Below, in pieces: positions 9,951-19,258 of a stretch of DNA of 64,000 nt (within the stretch, counting starts at the first letter, position 1; every line of letters begins with the position of its first letter). Under the pieces are notes generated by a model. It did not search any database. It was not told the origin of the DNA and worked only from the letters and a program-made list of their open reading frames with translations. Source of the stretch: Vicinamibacterales bacterium (GTDB taxonomy: Bacteria > Acidobacteriota > Vicinamibacteria > Vicinamibacterales > UBA2999); contig JBAZYO010000014.1 of NCBI GenBank assembly GCA_041659285.1, positions 1 to 64,000 of the forward strand. The letters run 5' to 3'. The position numbers were made by a program, and so were the translations under genes.

Positions 9951-11264
9951 TTGACCCTCAAGGCCTGTATGACGCTACCTTCCCTGGTCACCCTTGACGA
10001 CGTGGACGTGACCGCCGACCTGGATCGACGCGCCCGGCGCTCGCCGGATTTCGAGGCGGAACACCGCGCGCTGACCGCCTTGATCACCGAGCTGGCTCTC
10101 AACCCGCGCAACATGCTCCAGAAATTGGCGGAAGTTGCCCTCGATCTCTGTCACGCCGACACGGCGGGCATCAGCCTGCTCGAGGGGGATTTCTTCCGCT
10201 GGGAAGCCGTGGCCGGCCTCGCCGCCGCTGCCCGCGGGACCACCATGCCACGGCACGCCAGTCCGTGCGGTGTCTGCATCGACCGAAATAGTGTGCAACT
10301 GCTGCGGGTGCCGGAACGATGCTTCCCCGCGCTGCGGAATCAGCCCCGGTTTGCCGAGGCGCTCCTGGTGCCGTTTCACGATCACGGCGTCCCGGTCGGA
10401 ACCGTCTGGATTGTCAGCCACACCGACGAGCGCACGTTCGACAGCGAAGACGCGCGTGTGGTCGGCGTCCTGACCACGTTCGCGTCAGCCGCGTGGCAGG
10501 TGTGGCGGACGAGCGAGGCGGCGGCCCACAACGAGATGCGCAAGAACCAGTTCATTGCCACACTGGGCCACGAACTGCGAAATCCGCTGGCGGCACTCAC
10601 CACTGCCGCCGCGGTGCTCAAGATGCGGGCCGGCGACGATGAGGGCGTGCGGCGCAGCGTTGACGTGATCGGGCGTCAATGCCGGCATGTCAGCCGCCTG
10701 GTGGACGACCTGCTCGACATGGCCCGCATTGAGAACGGCAAGCTGCTGCTTGACGTCCAGCGCGTGGATCTTCGCGCGATCGTCGCCAGCGCCCTCGAGG
10801 CGCGCCGGGCAGAGCTCGAAAGCCGGCGGCAGGTGCTGACCGTCTTGTTGGGGAGCGATCCGGTCGTCGTCGAAGCCGACCCGGTTCGCGTCGTGCAAGT
10901 CGTCTCGAATCTCGTGGACAACGCCGCGAAGTACACTCCCGATGCCGGGCACATCACGGTCGCCGTGTCGTGCGAGGGCGGGGACGCCGTCGTGTCGGTG
11001 CAGGATGACGGGGCCGGCATTCCGGCCGAGCGGCTCACGAGCATCTTCGAACCGTTCATCCAACTGGCCGAGTCTCGCGACCAGGCCCGTGGAGGCATGG
11101 GCCTGGGCCTGGCGCTCGTGCGCCGGCTGGCGGAACTCCACGGCGGCAGCGTTGGCGTGGCCAGCGACGGGCCGGCGCGCGGCAGCCGTTTCACCGTGCG
11201 CCTCCCGGTGCATACGATGCCCGCCGGGCGTGGGCAGCTACCGTCCGCCACCTCAGCCGCATAG
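9951..11264 (+). CDS. GAF-domain sensor histidine kinase (orphan)
   Basis: Encodes 437 aa if TTG 9951 is the start (GGAGGG lies 9 nt upstream); ATG 9969 is an alternative. A GAF domain (about 45-195) with the SPCGVCIDRN stretch typical of this kinase group is followed by HisKA with FIATLGHELRNPL (phosphoacceptor His). HATPase_c follows, with N box NLVDNAAKYT, G1 DDGAGIP and G2 GGMGLGLAL. No membrane segment is seen, so it is soluble. There is no response regulator nearby; the next genes are a Crp/Fnr regulator and a P-type ATPase, a loose functional group at best. Confidence 0.88.
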   Translation: MTLKACMTLPSLVTLDDVDVTADLDRRARRSPDFEAEHRALTALITELALNPRNMLQKLAEVALDLCHADTAGISLLEGDFFRWEAVAGLAAAARGTTMPRHASPCGVCIDRNSVQLLRVPERCFPALRNQPRFAEALLVPFHDHGVPVGTVWIVSHTDERTFDSEDARVVGVLTTFASAAWQVWRTSEAAAHNEMRKNQFIATLGHELRNPLAALTTAAAVLKMRAGDDEGVRRSVDVIGRQCRHVSRLVDDLLDMARIENGKLLLDVQRVDLRAIVASALEARRAELESRRQVLTVLLGSDPVVVEADPVRVVQVVSNLVDNAAKYTPDAGHITVAVSCEGGDAVVSVQDDGAGIPAERLTSIFEPFIQLAESRDQARGGMGLGLALVRRLAELHGGSVGVASDGPARGSRFTVRLPVHTMPAGRGQLPSATSAA

Positions 11265-11388
11265 GGCTGCCTCGCTGGGATTTTCGCACCGGCCAAGAAA
11301 TTGTCCGTCTGCACGTTCCCCGAGGCGCAGGATTAGGGCCAATTCGACCACTGGCCGACGGGTACGGCATTTGCTACAGGCAGCGGCG

Positions 11389-12120
11389 ATGCCGCAACCA
11401 TCGTCGGCGCCCACCACCCGCCGGCTGCCGATCCTGCCCGTTCTGCGGCCGGGCGGCGACAGGTTGGGTCGCCCCGCATCCAATATCCGCGCCCTCTTCG
11501 AGTCAACCGGCACACCATTCGCGCGGATCGAACACGCTCGGCGTGCGGTCGTGTTCCGGCAGGGCGACGCGTCCGACACCGTCATCCACATCGAACGCGG
11601 CCAGATTCTGCTGACCGTGGCAGCGCGCAACGGCAAGGAAGCAGTCTGCGGCCTCATGGGGCCCGGCGCGTTCCTGGGAGAAGAGGCGCTCAGCGGCCAA
11701 ACCGAACGGCGGCAGACGGCCACCGCCCTCACGCCGGCGACGGTGTTCGTCGTGACGAAGGGCGAAATGAGCCGGCTGCTGCAAACACGGTCGCCAATCG
11801 CGGATCGGTTCATCGCGCATGTGATCGCGCGCAACACTCGCCTCGAGTCCGACCTGACCGATCTGATCCTGCATTCCAGTGAGCAGCGCCTGGCGCGGAC
11901 GCTGCTCGTGCTGGCCGGCTACAACGGGCGGCGCCCGAGCCGGGGCCTGCTGCCGAACATTTCCCAGGAGATCATCGCGGAGATGGTCGGCACCACCCGT
12001 TCGCGCGTGAACAGCTTCATCGGGAAGTTCAAGAAGCTCGGGTTCATCGAAGAACGCGGCCGGCGCCTCAAGGTCAATCCTTCCCTCCTGCAGGTCGTCC
12101 AGGATGATAAGGCGGGCTGA
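11389..12120 (+). CDS. Crp/Fnr-family transcriptional regulator
   Basis: Encodes 243 aa from ATG 11389. The N-terminal ~40 residues are disordered and proline-rich. A cyclic-nucleotide-binding fold (about 45-150; GDASDTVIHIERGQI, GPGAFLGEEAL) is followed by a long dimer helix and a winged HTH with ISQEIIAEMVGTTRSRVNSF as recognition region. There is no Fnr-type cysteine cluster, so it probably senses a small molecule. The stop is 2 bp before the P-type ATPase start, so the two form an operon and this regulator may control it. Confidence 0.88.
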   Translation: MPQPSSAPTTRRLPILPVLRPGGDRLGRPASNIRALFESTGTPFARIEHARRAVVFRQGDASDTVIHIERGQILLTVAARNGKEAVCGLMGPGAFLGEEALSGQTERRQTATALTPATVFVVTKGEMSRLLQTRSPIADRFIAHVIARNTRLESDLTDLILHSSEQRLARTLLVLAGYNGRRPSRGLLPNISQEIIAEMVGTTRSRVNSFIGKFKKLGFIEERGRRLKVNPSLLQVVQDDKAG

Positions 12121-12122
12121 GC

Positions 12123-14666
12123 GTGACCGATGTCGCGCGTGCCGAGACCAGTGAGATTCCGGAAGGGCTCGATGGTCTGTCTTCACTCGAGGCGCGCCGC
12201 CGTCTGGCGCAGGCCGGACCCAATCGATGGGTGAAGCGGGACCCGCTGGCGCGGGTTCGCGAGGTCATCGGCCTCCTGCTCGATCCGATGGCCGTGATGC
12301 TGGCGGTGGCGGCCACGGTCTACTATCTGCTGGGCGAAACGCGCGACGCCGTCGTGCTCGCCATCGCATTGATCCCGGTGCTCGGCATCGACGTGCTGCT
12401 CGAGGCGCGCTCCCGGGCCGCCTTGGACAAGCTGGCCCGCGCCGCCGCGCCGTTCGCGGATGTGGTCCGGCAACGCCACGTAGTGTCGGTGCCGCTCGAA
12501 GAGGTCGTTCCCGGCGATCTACTGGTGCTGCGCGAAGGCCATGTGATTGCGGCCGACGGTGTGGTGCAGTGGGCGGCGAATCTCGCGGTGGACGAATCGT
12601 CGCTGACGGGAGAATCCGAGCCCCAGTCCAAGCGCGAGTGGCCATCCGATCCGGGCAACGCCCCAGCGGACGCCCGGTTCTTCGCCGGATCACAAATCCT
12701 CTCCGGCCACGGCTTTGGCCTCGTCATCACCACTGGTGCGGCGACGCACTACGGCGCCATCGCGGCCCTCGTGTCGCAGACCACTTCCGCGATCAGCCCG
12801 TTGCAGCGACAGGCGGCCGTGCTCGTCCGGCGCCTTGGCATTGTCGCCGTGGTGGTGGCGGTGGGGCTCTTCACGTTGAGCCTCAGCCGCGGCGAGTCGT
12901 GGACGCGTGCGCTGCTCGGCGCGGTGAGCCTGGCCATGGCCGCCATCCCCGAAGAGTTCCCGATCGTCCTCACGCTGTTCCTGTCGGTGGGCGCCTGGCG
13001 GCTGGCGTCGCGCGGCATGCTCGTCCGCCGCCTCGCCAGCGTGGAGACGCTCGGCTCGACGACGGTGATCTGCACGGACAAGACGGGAACGCTGACGCGC
13101 GGCGAGTTCCAGGTGACGCATCACCTGGTGCTGGCGCCGGGCCTGTCGGAGCGCGAGTTTCTGGAAGCCGCGGTGCTGGCGTGCGAGCGGCATCCGACCG
13201 ACGCGATGGAACGGGCCATTGCCGCATACGCAAACGCTCGCGGGGTCTCGCTGCAAGACCTCGAGACCCGGTGGTCGCTGATTCGCGACTACGACTTCGA
13301 TCCGGGCGGCAAGCACATGTCGCATGTGTGGCACGCGCCGGACCTCGACCAGGCCTACCTCGTCGCGGCGAAGGGCGCCGTCGAAGGCATCCTCGCCCAC
13401 ACGGAACTCGGCGCGGTGGCGCGGCAGGCGGTGCTCGACGCGAACGGCCGGCTCGCGGCGCAGGGGCTGCGCGTGCTCGCGCTCGCGGCCCGGCGCACCG
13501 ACCGGCCCGGCGCCGGCCGCGACGAGGACGAGCGCGATCTCACGGTGTATGGCCTGCTGGGTTTCCAGGATCCGCTTCGCCCCGAAGTGACGGCGGCAGT
13601 GGCCGAGTGCCAGCACGCCGGCATCCGCATCGTCATGATCACCGGCGACCACGCCTTGACCGCGCATGCGGTGGCCGAAGCTGCCGGCATCCTGCACGAT
13701 GACGATCTGATCATTACCGGAGACGAGCTGGCCGCCCTCGGCGAGGCCGACCGCGCGGCGCGCATCAATCGCGCCGCCATCTTCGCGCGCATCAACCCCG
13801 AGCAGAAGTTTCTCATTGTCAACGGGCTGAAAAGCGCCGGCGCCGTCGTGGCGATGACGGGAGACGGCGTCAACGATGCGCCCGCGCTGCGCCGTGCCGA
13901 CATCGGCATCGCCATGGGCCAGCGGGGCACCGACGTCGCCCGCGCCACCGCGGACCTCGTGCTGCTCGACGACAACTTCGCCTCGATCGTGGAGACCGTT
14001 CGCCAGGGCCGCCACATCTTCCAGAACATCCAGCGCGCGTTTCTCTATCTGATTGCGTTTCACATCCCCATCATCGTGCTGGCGATCTGGGCGCCCCTGG
14101 CCGGCGTGCCTCTCGTGCTCCTGCCGATCCACCTCGTGTGGCTGGAGCTCATCGTCCATCCGGTCTCGGCCATCGTGTTTCAAGCGGAGCCGGCGGCGGC
14201 CGGCATCATGAACCGACCGCCGCGAGATCCCGCGGCGCCGCTGCTGCCGCGCGCGGCGGTGATGCGCTCCGCGACCTCCGGCGGCGTGCTCGCCGTGACG
14301 AGCTTCGCGGTCTACTGGTGGCAGTGGGAGTCGCTCGGCGAGGCTCAGGCGCGCGCGTTGACGCTCATCGTGCTGCTGTCCGGCTACCAGGTCCTGATGT
14401 TTGCCGAGCGACAGGCGTTGCCGGCGGTCGCCTTGGCGCTGATTCCGCGGACCCTCGTGTTCTGGACCGTCTGGTGCGCCAGCGCGGTCAGCCTGCTCGT
14501 GATTCTGTACGTCCCGGCGGCGGCCCAGCTGTTCCGGATCGAGCGCCCCGCGGCCGCACCGGCCGCGATCGGCATCGCGTTGGGAGTGTTGGCGGTGGCG
14601 TGGCGCCTGATACCGAGAACATCCAACATGCGGCCGACGTTGAGTGCGCCAATGCTGATTCTGTGA
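12123..14666 (+). CDS. P-type cation-transporting ATPase (P2-like)
   Basis: Encodes 847 aa from GTG 12123. It has a cation-ATPase N-domain, the actuator TGES motif (LTGESEPQSK), phosphorylation site DKTGTLT (Asp about 319), hinge MTGDGVNDAPALR, and about 8-10 TM segments. The TM4 motif is IPEEF rather than the IPEGL of Ca2+ pumps. The TM5/6 region ends in HLVWLELIVHPVSAIVFQAEP, where an Asp is common in relatives but His is present here. There is no N-terminal heavy-metal domain. The transported ion is uncertain and may not be Ca2+. It is co-transcribed with the Crp/Fnr gene upstream. Confidence 0.88.
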   Translation: MTDVARAETSEIPEGLDGLSSLEARRRLAQAGPNRWVKRDPLARVREVIGLLLDPMAVMLAVAATVYYLLGETRDAVVLAIALIPVLGIDVLLEARSRAALDKLARAAAPFADVVRQRHVVSVPLEEVVPGDLLVLREGHVIAADGVVQWAANLAVDESSLTGESEPQSKREWPSDPGNAPADARFFAGSQILSGHGFGLVITTGAATHYGAIAALVSQTTSAISPLQRQAAVLVRRLGIVAVVVAVGLFTLSLSRGESWTRALLGAVSLAMAAIPEEFPIVLTLFLSVGAWRLASRGMLVRRLASVETLGSTTVICTDKTGTLTRGEFQVTHHLVLAPGLSEREFLEAAVLACERHPTDAMERAIAAYANARGVSLQDLETRWSLIRDYDFDPGGKHMSHVWHAPDLDQAYLVAAKGAVEGILAHTELGAVARQAVLDANGRLAAQGLRVLALAARRTDRPGAGRDEDERDLTVYGLLGFQDPLRPEVTAAVAECQHAGIRIVMITGDHALTAHAVAEAAGILHDDDLIITGDELAALGEADRAARINRAAIFARINPEQKFLIVNGLKSAGAVVAMTGDGVNDAPALRRADIGIAMGQRGTDVARATADLVLLDDNFASIVETVRQGRHIFQNIQRAFLYLIAFHIPIIVLAIWAPLAGVPLVLLPIHLVWLELIVHPVSAIVFQAEPAAAGIMNRPPRDPAAPLLPRAAVMRSATSGGVLAVTSFAVYWWQWESLGEAQARALTLIVLLSGYQVLMFAERQALPAVALALIPRTLVFWTVWCASAVSLLVILYVPAAAQLFRIERPAAAPAAIGIALGVLAVAWRLIPRTSNMRPTLSAPMLIL

Positions 14667-14748
14667 CGGATTTCCGCCTTTGACCCAATCCCAGGTGATG
14701 TTGGGCCGGGCACGCAGCTTGCAGCGCTTTCACGAGGAAGGTGTAACT

Positions 14749-15438
14749 GTGAAACTCGTCATTACTACAACTATCGTGGCCACCATGGCGCTGACGCCCC
14801 TACTGGCCGCGGACGACGATGCGGCCAAGCGACTTGGCGAGGCGGCGGCAGTCTTCTCAGAGATCATGGACACGCCCGACAAGGGCATTCCCCAGGACCT
14901 CGTCAGGAAGGCTCATTGCATCGTGATCGTCCCGGAACTCAAGACGGCGGCGTTCGTCGTCGGCGCCAAATACGGAAAAGGGTTCCTGTCTTGCCGGAAC
15001 AAGGGCGGCGTTGGCTGGTCTGCGCCCGCGACGGTTCGCATCGAGGGCGGGAGCGTCGGCTTCCAGATCGGCGCCTCCTCGACAGACTTGATCATGCTGA
15101 TCATGAGTGAACGCGGCGCGGAGAAACTGCTGGAGAGCAAGTTCACGCTGGGCGGAGAGGCCTCGGTCGCGGCAGGCCCCGTGGGACGCACGGCCACGGC
15201 TCAAACGGATGCGCAAATGCGTGCCGACATCCTGTCGTGGTCGCGCTCGCAAGGGCTGTTTGCCGGTGTCGCCCTCGAAGGGGCCACATTGCGGCAGGAC
15301 CTGGATGACAACGCCGAGCTGTATGGCAAGAAGCTCGAGAATCGCCACATCGTGACCTCGGGAGTGCGCCCGCCCGCGGCCGCTGCCAGGCTGATGGCGT
15401 TACTGAACAAGTACTCGGTGACCGAACGCCGCGACTAG
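14749..15438 (+). CDS. Secreted SYLF-domain (YSC84-like) lipid-binding protein
   Basis: Encodes 229 aa from GTG 14749, chosen because GAGGAAGG lies 7 nt upstream and a signal peptide follows directly (VKLVITTTIVATMALTPLLAA). The SYLF domain spans about 30-225: KAHCIVIVPELKTAAFVVGAKYGKG (in two runs), a glycine-rich GASSTDLIMLIMSERGAEKLL, and SQGLFAGVALEGATL. SYLF proteins bind phosphoinositides in eukaryotes; the bacterial periplasmic versions have no settled function. Single gene, convergent with the trkA-type gene. Confidence 0.88.
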   Translation: MKLVITTTIVATMALTPLLAADDDAAKRLGEAAAVFSEIMDTPDKGIPQDLVRKAHCIVIVPELKTAAFVVGAKYGKGFLSCRNKGGVGWSAPATVRIEGGSVGFQIGASSTDLIMLIMSERGAEKLLESKFTLGGEASVAAGPVGRTATAQTDAQMRADILSWSRSQGLFAGVALEGATLRQDLDDNAELYGKKLENRHIVTSGVRPPAAAARLMALLNKYSVTERRD

Positions 15439-15462
15439 TCGGGCCGCCTTCGAGGCGTGGCG

Positions 15463-16140
15463 CTAAAGGGCGCGTTCGGTCATCGCCTTGACAGTCTCCG
15501 CGACCTCGCCCGCCCTCGATACCAGGAGCACCGTGGTGCCGCCCTCGACCACCGCGGACCCGCGGGGGGCCTCGATGCTGCCGTCCGCCTTGTACAACGC
15601 GGCGAACACGCAGGACGCGGGAAAGCCCGGGAGCGCGACGAGTTCCATGATGGTCTTGCCGGCCGCGGCGCTGCCCGCCGGAACGGTCAGCTCGAAGGCG
15701 ATGGCACTGCCGTTGCCGAGCAGCATCGCGTGCCGGATCGCATCGTGCTCGATCGCGGTCGCCACCGATCCGGTGATGAGGTCGGTCTCCGACAGGACGC
15801 GGTCGATGCCGGCCGCGTTGTAGACGCTCCGATAGGCGTTGTCGCGCATGCGGACCATCACGCGCTCGATGCCGGCGGCGCGGGCGAGCAGGGCGACCGC
15901 GAGGTTGTCGGCGTCGCGCCGCAGCATGGCGACCACCACGTCGCTCTGCGCGATGTCGGCTTCGTGGAGCACGGCGGCAATCGTGGCGTCGCCGGTGAGC
16001 GCCACCAGGCCGTATTGCGCCGAGGCGCGCCGGGTGACGGCCTCATCGCTGTCGATGATGGTGACCGCGTGTCCGATGCGGGTAAGGTGCGTGGCCACTT
16101 CGAGGCCGGCGCGTCCGGCGCCAACAATAACGATCTTCAT
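15463..16140 (-). CDS. TrkA-type NAD-binding regulator of the cation antiporter
   Basis: Encodes 225 aa. The RCK N-domain with GAGRAGLEVATHL (NAD-binding, 7-19) and acidic DSDE after strand 2 is followed by a TrkA_C ligand-binding domain (about 140-222). ATG 16140 overlaps the stop of the upstream CPA1 antiporter (ATGA) and has AAGGAAAG upstream, so the two are translationally coupled. It very likely gates the antiporter in response to NAD(H) or nucleotides, as RCK subunits do for Trk, Ktr and Kef systems. Confidence 0.88.
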   Translation of the reverse strand: MKIVIVGAGRAGLEVATHLTRIGHAVTIIDSDEAVTRRASAQYGLVALTGDATIAAVLHEADIAQSDVVVAMLRRDADNLAVALLARAAGIERVMVRMRDNAYRSVYNAAGIDRVLSETDLITGSVATAIEHDAIRHAMLLGNGSAIAFELTVPAGSAAAGKTIMELVALPGFPASCVFAALYKADGSIEAPRGSAVVEGGTTVLLVSRAGEVAETVKAMTERAL

Positions 16141-17675
16141 CGGCTTTCCTTCTCGTGATCGTGGTGGTCGCTCGCCACCGCCTCGAGGATCTGCTTGTCC
16201 AGCCCGGCCACGTGCCGGCCGGCCGTGCCATCCGAAATCAGGCCGCGCCGGGCGGCGTCGAGAATGGCCGCCTTGCGCGCCGCGAGCACGGCGGGCAGCG
16301 ACACGTTGGCGTGGGAGTCTTCGCCGGCCCGGCGCAACGCCAGCTCGGCGTCGATGATGGAACGCTGGAATTCCGCCCAGCGTTCCGCATGTTCGTGGCG
16401 CGAGATCAGGCCCGATGCCAGCAGGCTGTCGAGCTCGGTCTGGCCGCGGCGGGCGCCGATCAGGATCGCCCGGCAGTCGTCGGCCAGTTCGTCCTGGATT
16501 CCTGCGGCGACTCCCATCCACGTCAGGAAGCGGCGGAAGGGCAGCGCCTGCGTCACCAGTGTCACCAGGGTTACGCCGAACACGATCGCGACCAGGCGGG
16601 GCCGGTAGGGGACGCCCTGCGGCAACGACAGCACGGCCGCCATCGACAGTGCGCCCTTGACGTTGCCGAACACCATCACGTGCTGCCAGCGCCAGGGGAC
16701 GCGCTCCCCGGCCAGGTGCAGCGCGCCGAAGCAGCCGTAGACGGCCACCGCGCGGCCGGCGTGCAACGCGATCACGGCCAGGATGATGGGCCACGCTTCC
16801 TGCAGCAGCAGCTCGAAGCGCAACTGCATGCCAACCAGCAGGAACAGCCAGACGTTGATCACGAACGCGGCGAATTCCCAGAAGCCCTGGAGTGCCAGCA
16901 CGCGCGACGGCTCGAGCCGGGCCCGCATCTCGTGCCCGACCAGCACGCCGGCGATCACCACTGCGATGACCGCCGAGCCGTGCAGTCGCTCGGCGATCAA
17001 CGAGGTCGCGAACACGGTGACGATCGACGACAGCAACGCGGTGAGGTCGTCCGGCGCGCGCCTGAGCACGAGCATGCCCAGTGTGCCGAAGACGCCGCCG
17101 AGCAGCGTGCCGAAGACGATGGCAATCACCAGTTGGCGGCCGATCTGAGCGGGATCGGCATGACCCTGCAAGACCACCGTGGCGGCGACGCTCACCAGCA
17201 CCAGCGCGGTGCCGTCGTTGAACAGGCTTTCGCCTTCCATGATCGCGGCCAGGCGATGCGGCACGCGCACGCTGCGGAAGGCGAGCAGCACGCTGACCGT
17301 ATCGGTGATCGCCAGCACCGCGCCCAGCAGCATCGCCACCGGGAACGGCAGGCCGATCGCCCAGGCCGCGATCACCGCCGTGGCCACCAGCGACAGCAGC
17401 ACACCGGGGAGCGCCAGCGTCAGGATCGGCCGCGCCGCCTGCTGCATGCTGACGTCATCCGCCGACAACGCCCCCTGGAAGATCAGGACCGGCAGGAACA
17501 CCAGCAGCACGACGGTCGGGTCCATCGGCGTGTCGGGCAGCACGTTCATCAGCATCAGCAGCAGGCCGACGACGACCAGCGCGACGTTGTAGGGAATGCT
17601 GATCCGCTTGGCGATGATGGCCACCGCGGAGCCGATCGCCAGGACGACCAGCAGTTGTTCGAAGTAGGCGAGCAT
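16137..17675 (-). CDS. CPA1-family cation/proton antiporter
   Basis: Encodes 512 aa: 12 or so TM segments (about 1-385) with the antiporter core motifs AITDTVSVLLAF and MEGESLFNDGTALVL (Asp in the ion path), then a ~120-residue hydrophilic C-tail. It exchanges Na+ or K+ for H+ across the inner membrane. It is followed by an overlapping TrkA-like gene, which points to RCK-type regulation and perhaps K+ as the ion. It starts 1 bp after the stop of the TPR gene on the same strand, so all three may be one transcript. Confidence 0.9.
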   Translation of the reverse strand: MLAYFEQLLVVLAIGSAVAIIAKRISIPYNVALVVVGLLLMLMNVLPDTPMDPTVVLLVFLPVLIFQGALSADDVSMQQAARPILTLALPGVLLSLVATAVIAAWAIGLPFPVAMLLGAVLAITDTVSVLLAFRSVRVPHRLAAIMEGESLFNDGTALVLVSVAATVVLQGHADPAQIGRQLVIAIVFGTLLGGVFGTLGMLVLRRAPDDLTALLSSIVTVFATSLIAERLHGSAVIAVVIAGVLVGHEMRARLEPSRVLALQGFWEFAAFVINVWLFLLVGMQLRFELLLQEAWPIILAVIALHAGRAVAVYGCFGALHLAGERVPWRWQHVMVFGNVKGALSMAAVLSLPQGVPYRPRLVAIVFGVTLVTLVTQALPFRRFLTWMGVAAGIQDELADDCRAILIGARRGQTELDSLLASGLISRHEHAERWAEFQRSIIDAELALRRAGEDSHANVSLPAVLAARKAAILDAARRGLISDGTAGRHVAGLDKQILEAVASDHHDHEKESR

Positions 17676-17676
17676 C

Positions 17677-19152
17677 CTAGGCGCGGTCCGGTTTCAGCGT
17701 GTCGTTGGTGCACGCCGGGCAGATGCTGTGGGTGAACTCCGCGGCGGTGTGACGGGACACGTAGGCCTCAACCTGCGTCCAGTAGCCCTGATCGTCGCGA
17801 ATCTTCTTGCACCAGGCGCAGATCGGCAGCATTCCCCTCAGCGTCTGGACCCGATCGAGCGCGTCGGACAGCGTCTCGGCTTGCGCCCGCAAGCGCGCCT
17901 CCGACTCGTGCTTCAGGCGGTACCGCGCGTAGAGCGCCGCGAGGCTGATGATGACCAGGCCGGTGATGACGCCCAGCGCGGTGCGGGTCGTCCGCTCCCG
18001 CGAAAGCTCGCCGTCGCGCAACGCGCCTTCTTGTTCGAGGACCAGGATCTGGCGCTGCTGGCGCTCGGCCTCCTGGGCCACCTGCAGGCGCTGAAAGCGT
18101 GCGGCGTTCTCGACGCTGAACATCCGGTCGCGCGCCTCCTGCTGCTCGAGCTGGTGCCGGTACGCGGCCTGGTAGTCGCCGCGTGCCGCCTCGACCTCGG
18201 CCAGCGCCTTGAGCGCGTTCGATCGCATGAGCGGCGCGTCGATGCGGCCGCCAAGGGCCAGCGCGCGGTTGAAGGCGGCCGTGGCGCTGGTGAGGTCCCT
18301 CATGCGGCGATAGACGTCGCCGAGGTTCAGCTCGGTCGCCATCTCGCCGCGCTCGTCGCCGGCCTCGCGCCGCAGGGCCAGCGCGCGTTGGTAAGTCCGT
18401 AGCGCGGCCGCCGGGCTGGTCTGCGCTTCCACCTGGCCGATCGCGTTCAGCGACACGCCCATGGCGCGATGGTCACCCAGTTGCTCGCGAATCGCCAGCG
18501 CGCGCTGGTACGCCGCCAGCGCCGCCGCGTAGTCGTGCTTCTCGAAGTGGACCAGGCCGATGTTCTGGTGCGAATACGCCTCGCTCGCCTTCATGCCCAG
18601 CTCGATCTTGATGGCGAGTCCCTGCTGGTGCCGCGCCAGGGCCCGGTCGTACTCGCGCATGTTGCGGTGCACGTTGCCCAGGTTGTTGAAGGAGTAGGCA
18701 AGGCCCTCCTTGTCGCTGGTGCGCTCGCGAATCGCGAGGGCCTTCAGGTGGTAGTCGAGGGCCTCGGGATAGCGCGCCGCGTCGGCTTCGGTCAGCCCCA
18801 GCGTGTTGTAGCCCTGCGACTCACCCCACTCATCGCCGGCCTGCACATACAGGCGCACCGATTCGAGGGCGTTCTGCCGGGCGAGGTCGAGCAGGCTCTG
18901 GCTGCGGTAGCCGTAGGCGACGTAGTTGAGCGCTTCGGCTTCCCCGCGCACGTCGCGGGCCGCACGGGCCGCTGACCGGGCCTTCAGCGCCAGCGCCAGC
19001 GACTTGTCCGGGTCGGTGTCGCTCAGCGCCTTGGCTTCGGCATTGAGCGAGGCGACCGGCCCGGTCGCTCCCGGTTGGGCCAGGGCCTGGCCCGCCGCCA
19101 CGGACACCAGCACGCAAGCAAGCAGAAGGCGCATGCCGCAAGGATGCCTCAT
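17677..19152 (-). CDS. TPR protein with TM anchor and C-terminal cysteine-cluster tail
   Basis: Encodes 491 aa (start ATG 19152; ATG 19134 also possible). It has a signal peptide (LLLACVLVSVAAGQALA), 6-7 tetratricopeptide repeats (about 35-330), a coiled coil (about 335-385), and a TM helix (about 388-408). A second short coiled coil leads to a cytosolic tail with PICAWCKKIRDDQGYW and HSICPAC, a CxxC...CxxC arrangement. This tail occurs at the end of many bacterial sensor proteins and may bind zinc. Periplasmic TPRs plus TM plus coiled coil look like a sensor, yet there is no kinase or cyclase output domain. It may signal through a partner. Confidence 0.8.
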   Translation of the reverse strand: MRHPCGMRLLLACVLVSVAAGQALAQPGATGPVASLNAEAKALSDTDPDKSLALALKARSAARAARDVRGEAEALNYVAYGYRSQSLLDLARQNALESVRLYVQAGDEWGESQGYNTLGLTEADAARYPEALDYHLKALAIRERTSDKEGLAYSFNNLGNVHRNMREYDRALARHQQGLAIKIELGMKASEAYSHQNIGLVHFEKHDYAAALAAYQRALAIREQLGDHRAMGVSLNAIGQVEAQTSPAAALRTYQRALALRREAGDERGEMATELNLGDVYRRMRDLTSATAAFNRALALGGRIDAPLMRSNALKALAEVEAARGDYQAAYRHQLEQQEARDRMFSVENAARFQRLQVAQEAERQQRQILVLEQEGALRDGELSRERTTRTALGVITGLVIISLAALYARYRLKHESEARLRAQAETLSDALDRVQTLRGMLPICAWCKKIRDDQGYWTQVEAYVSRHTAAEFTHSICPACTNDTLKPDRA

Positions 19153-19258
19153 CGGGGGCCCGGATCACTAGCTACGTATTCTCGGGGAGGACGGCATACG
19201 CCCGCGCGCATGTACGTCGAGAGCAGCGGTCCGTCACGTCACGAACCAGGCGCTGAGG

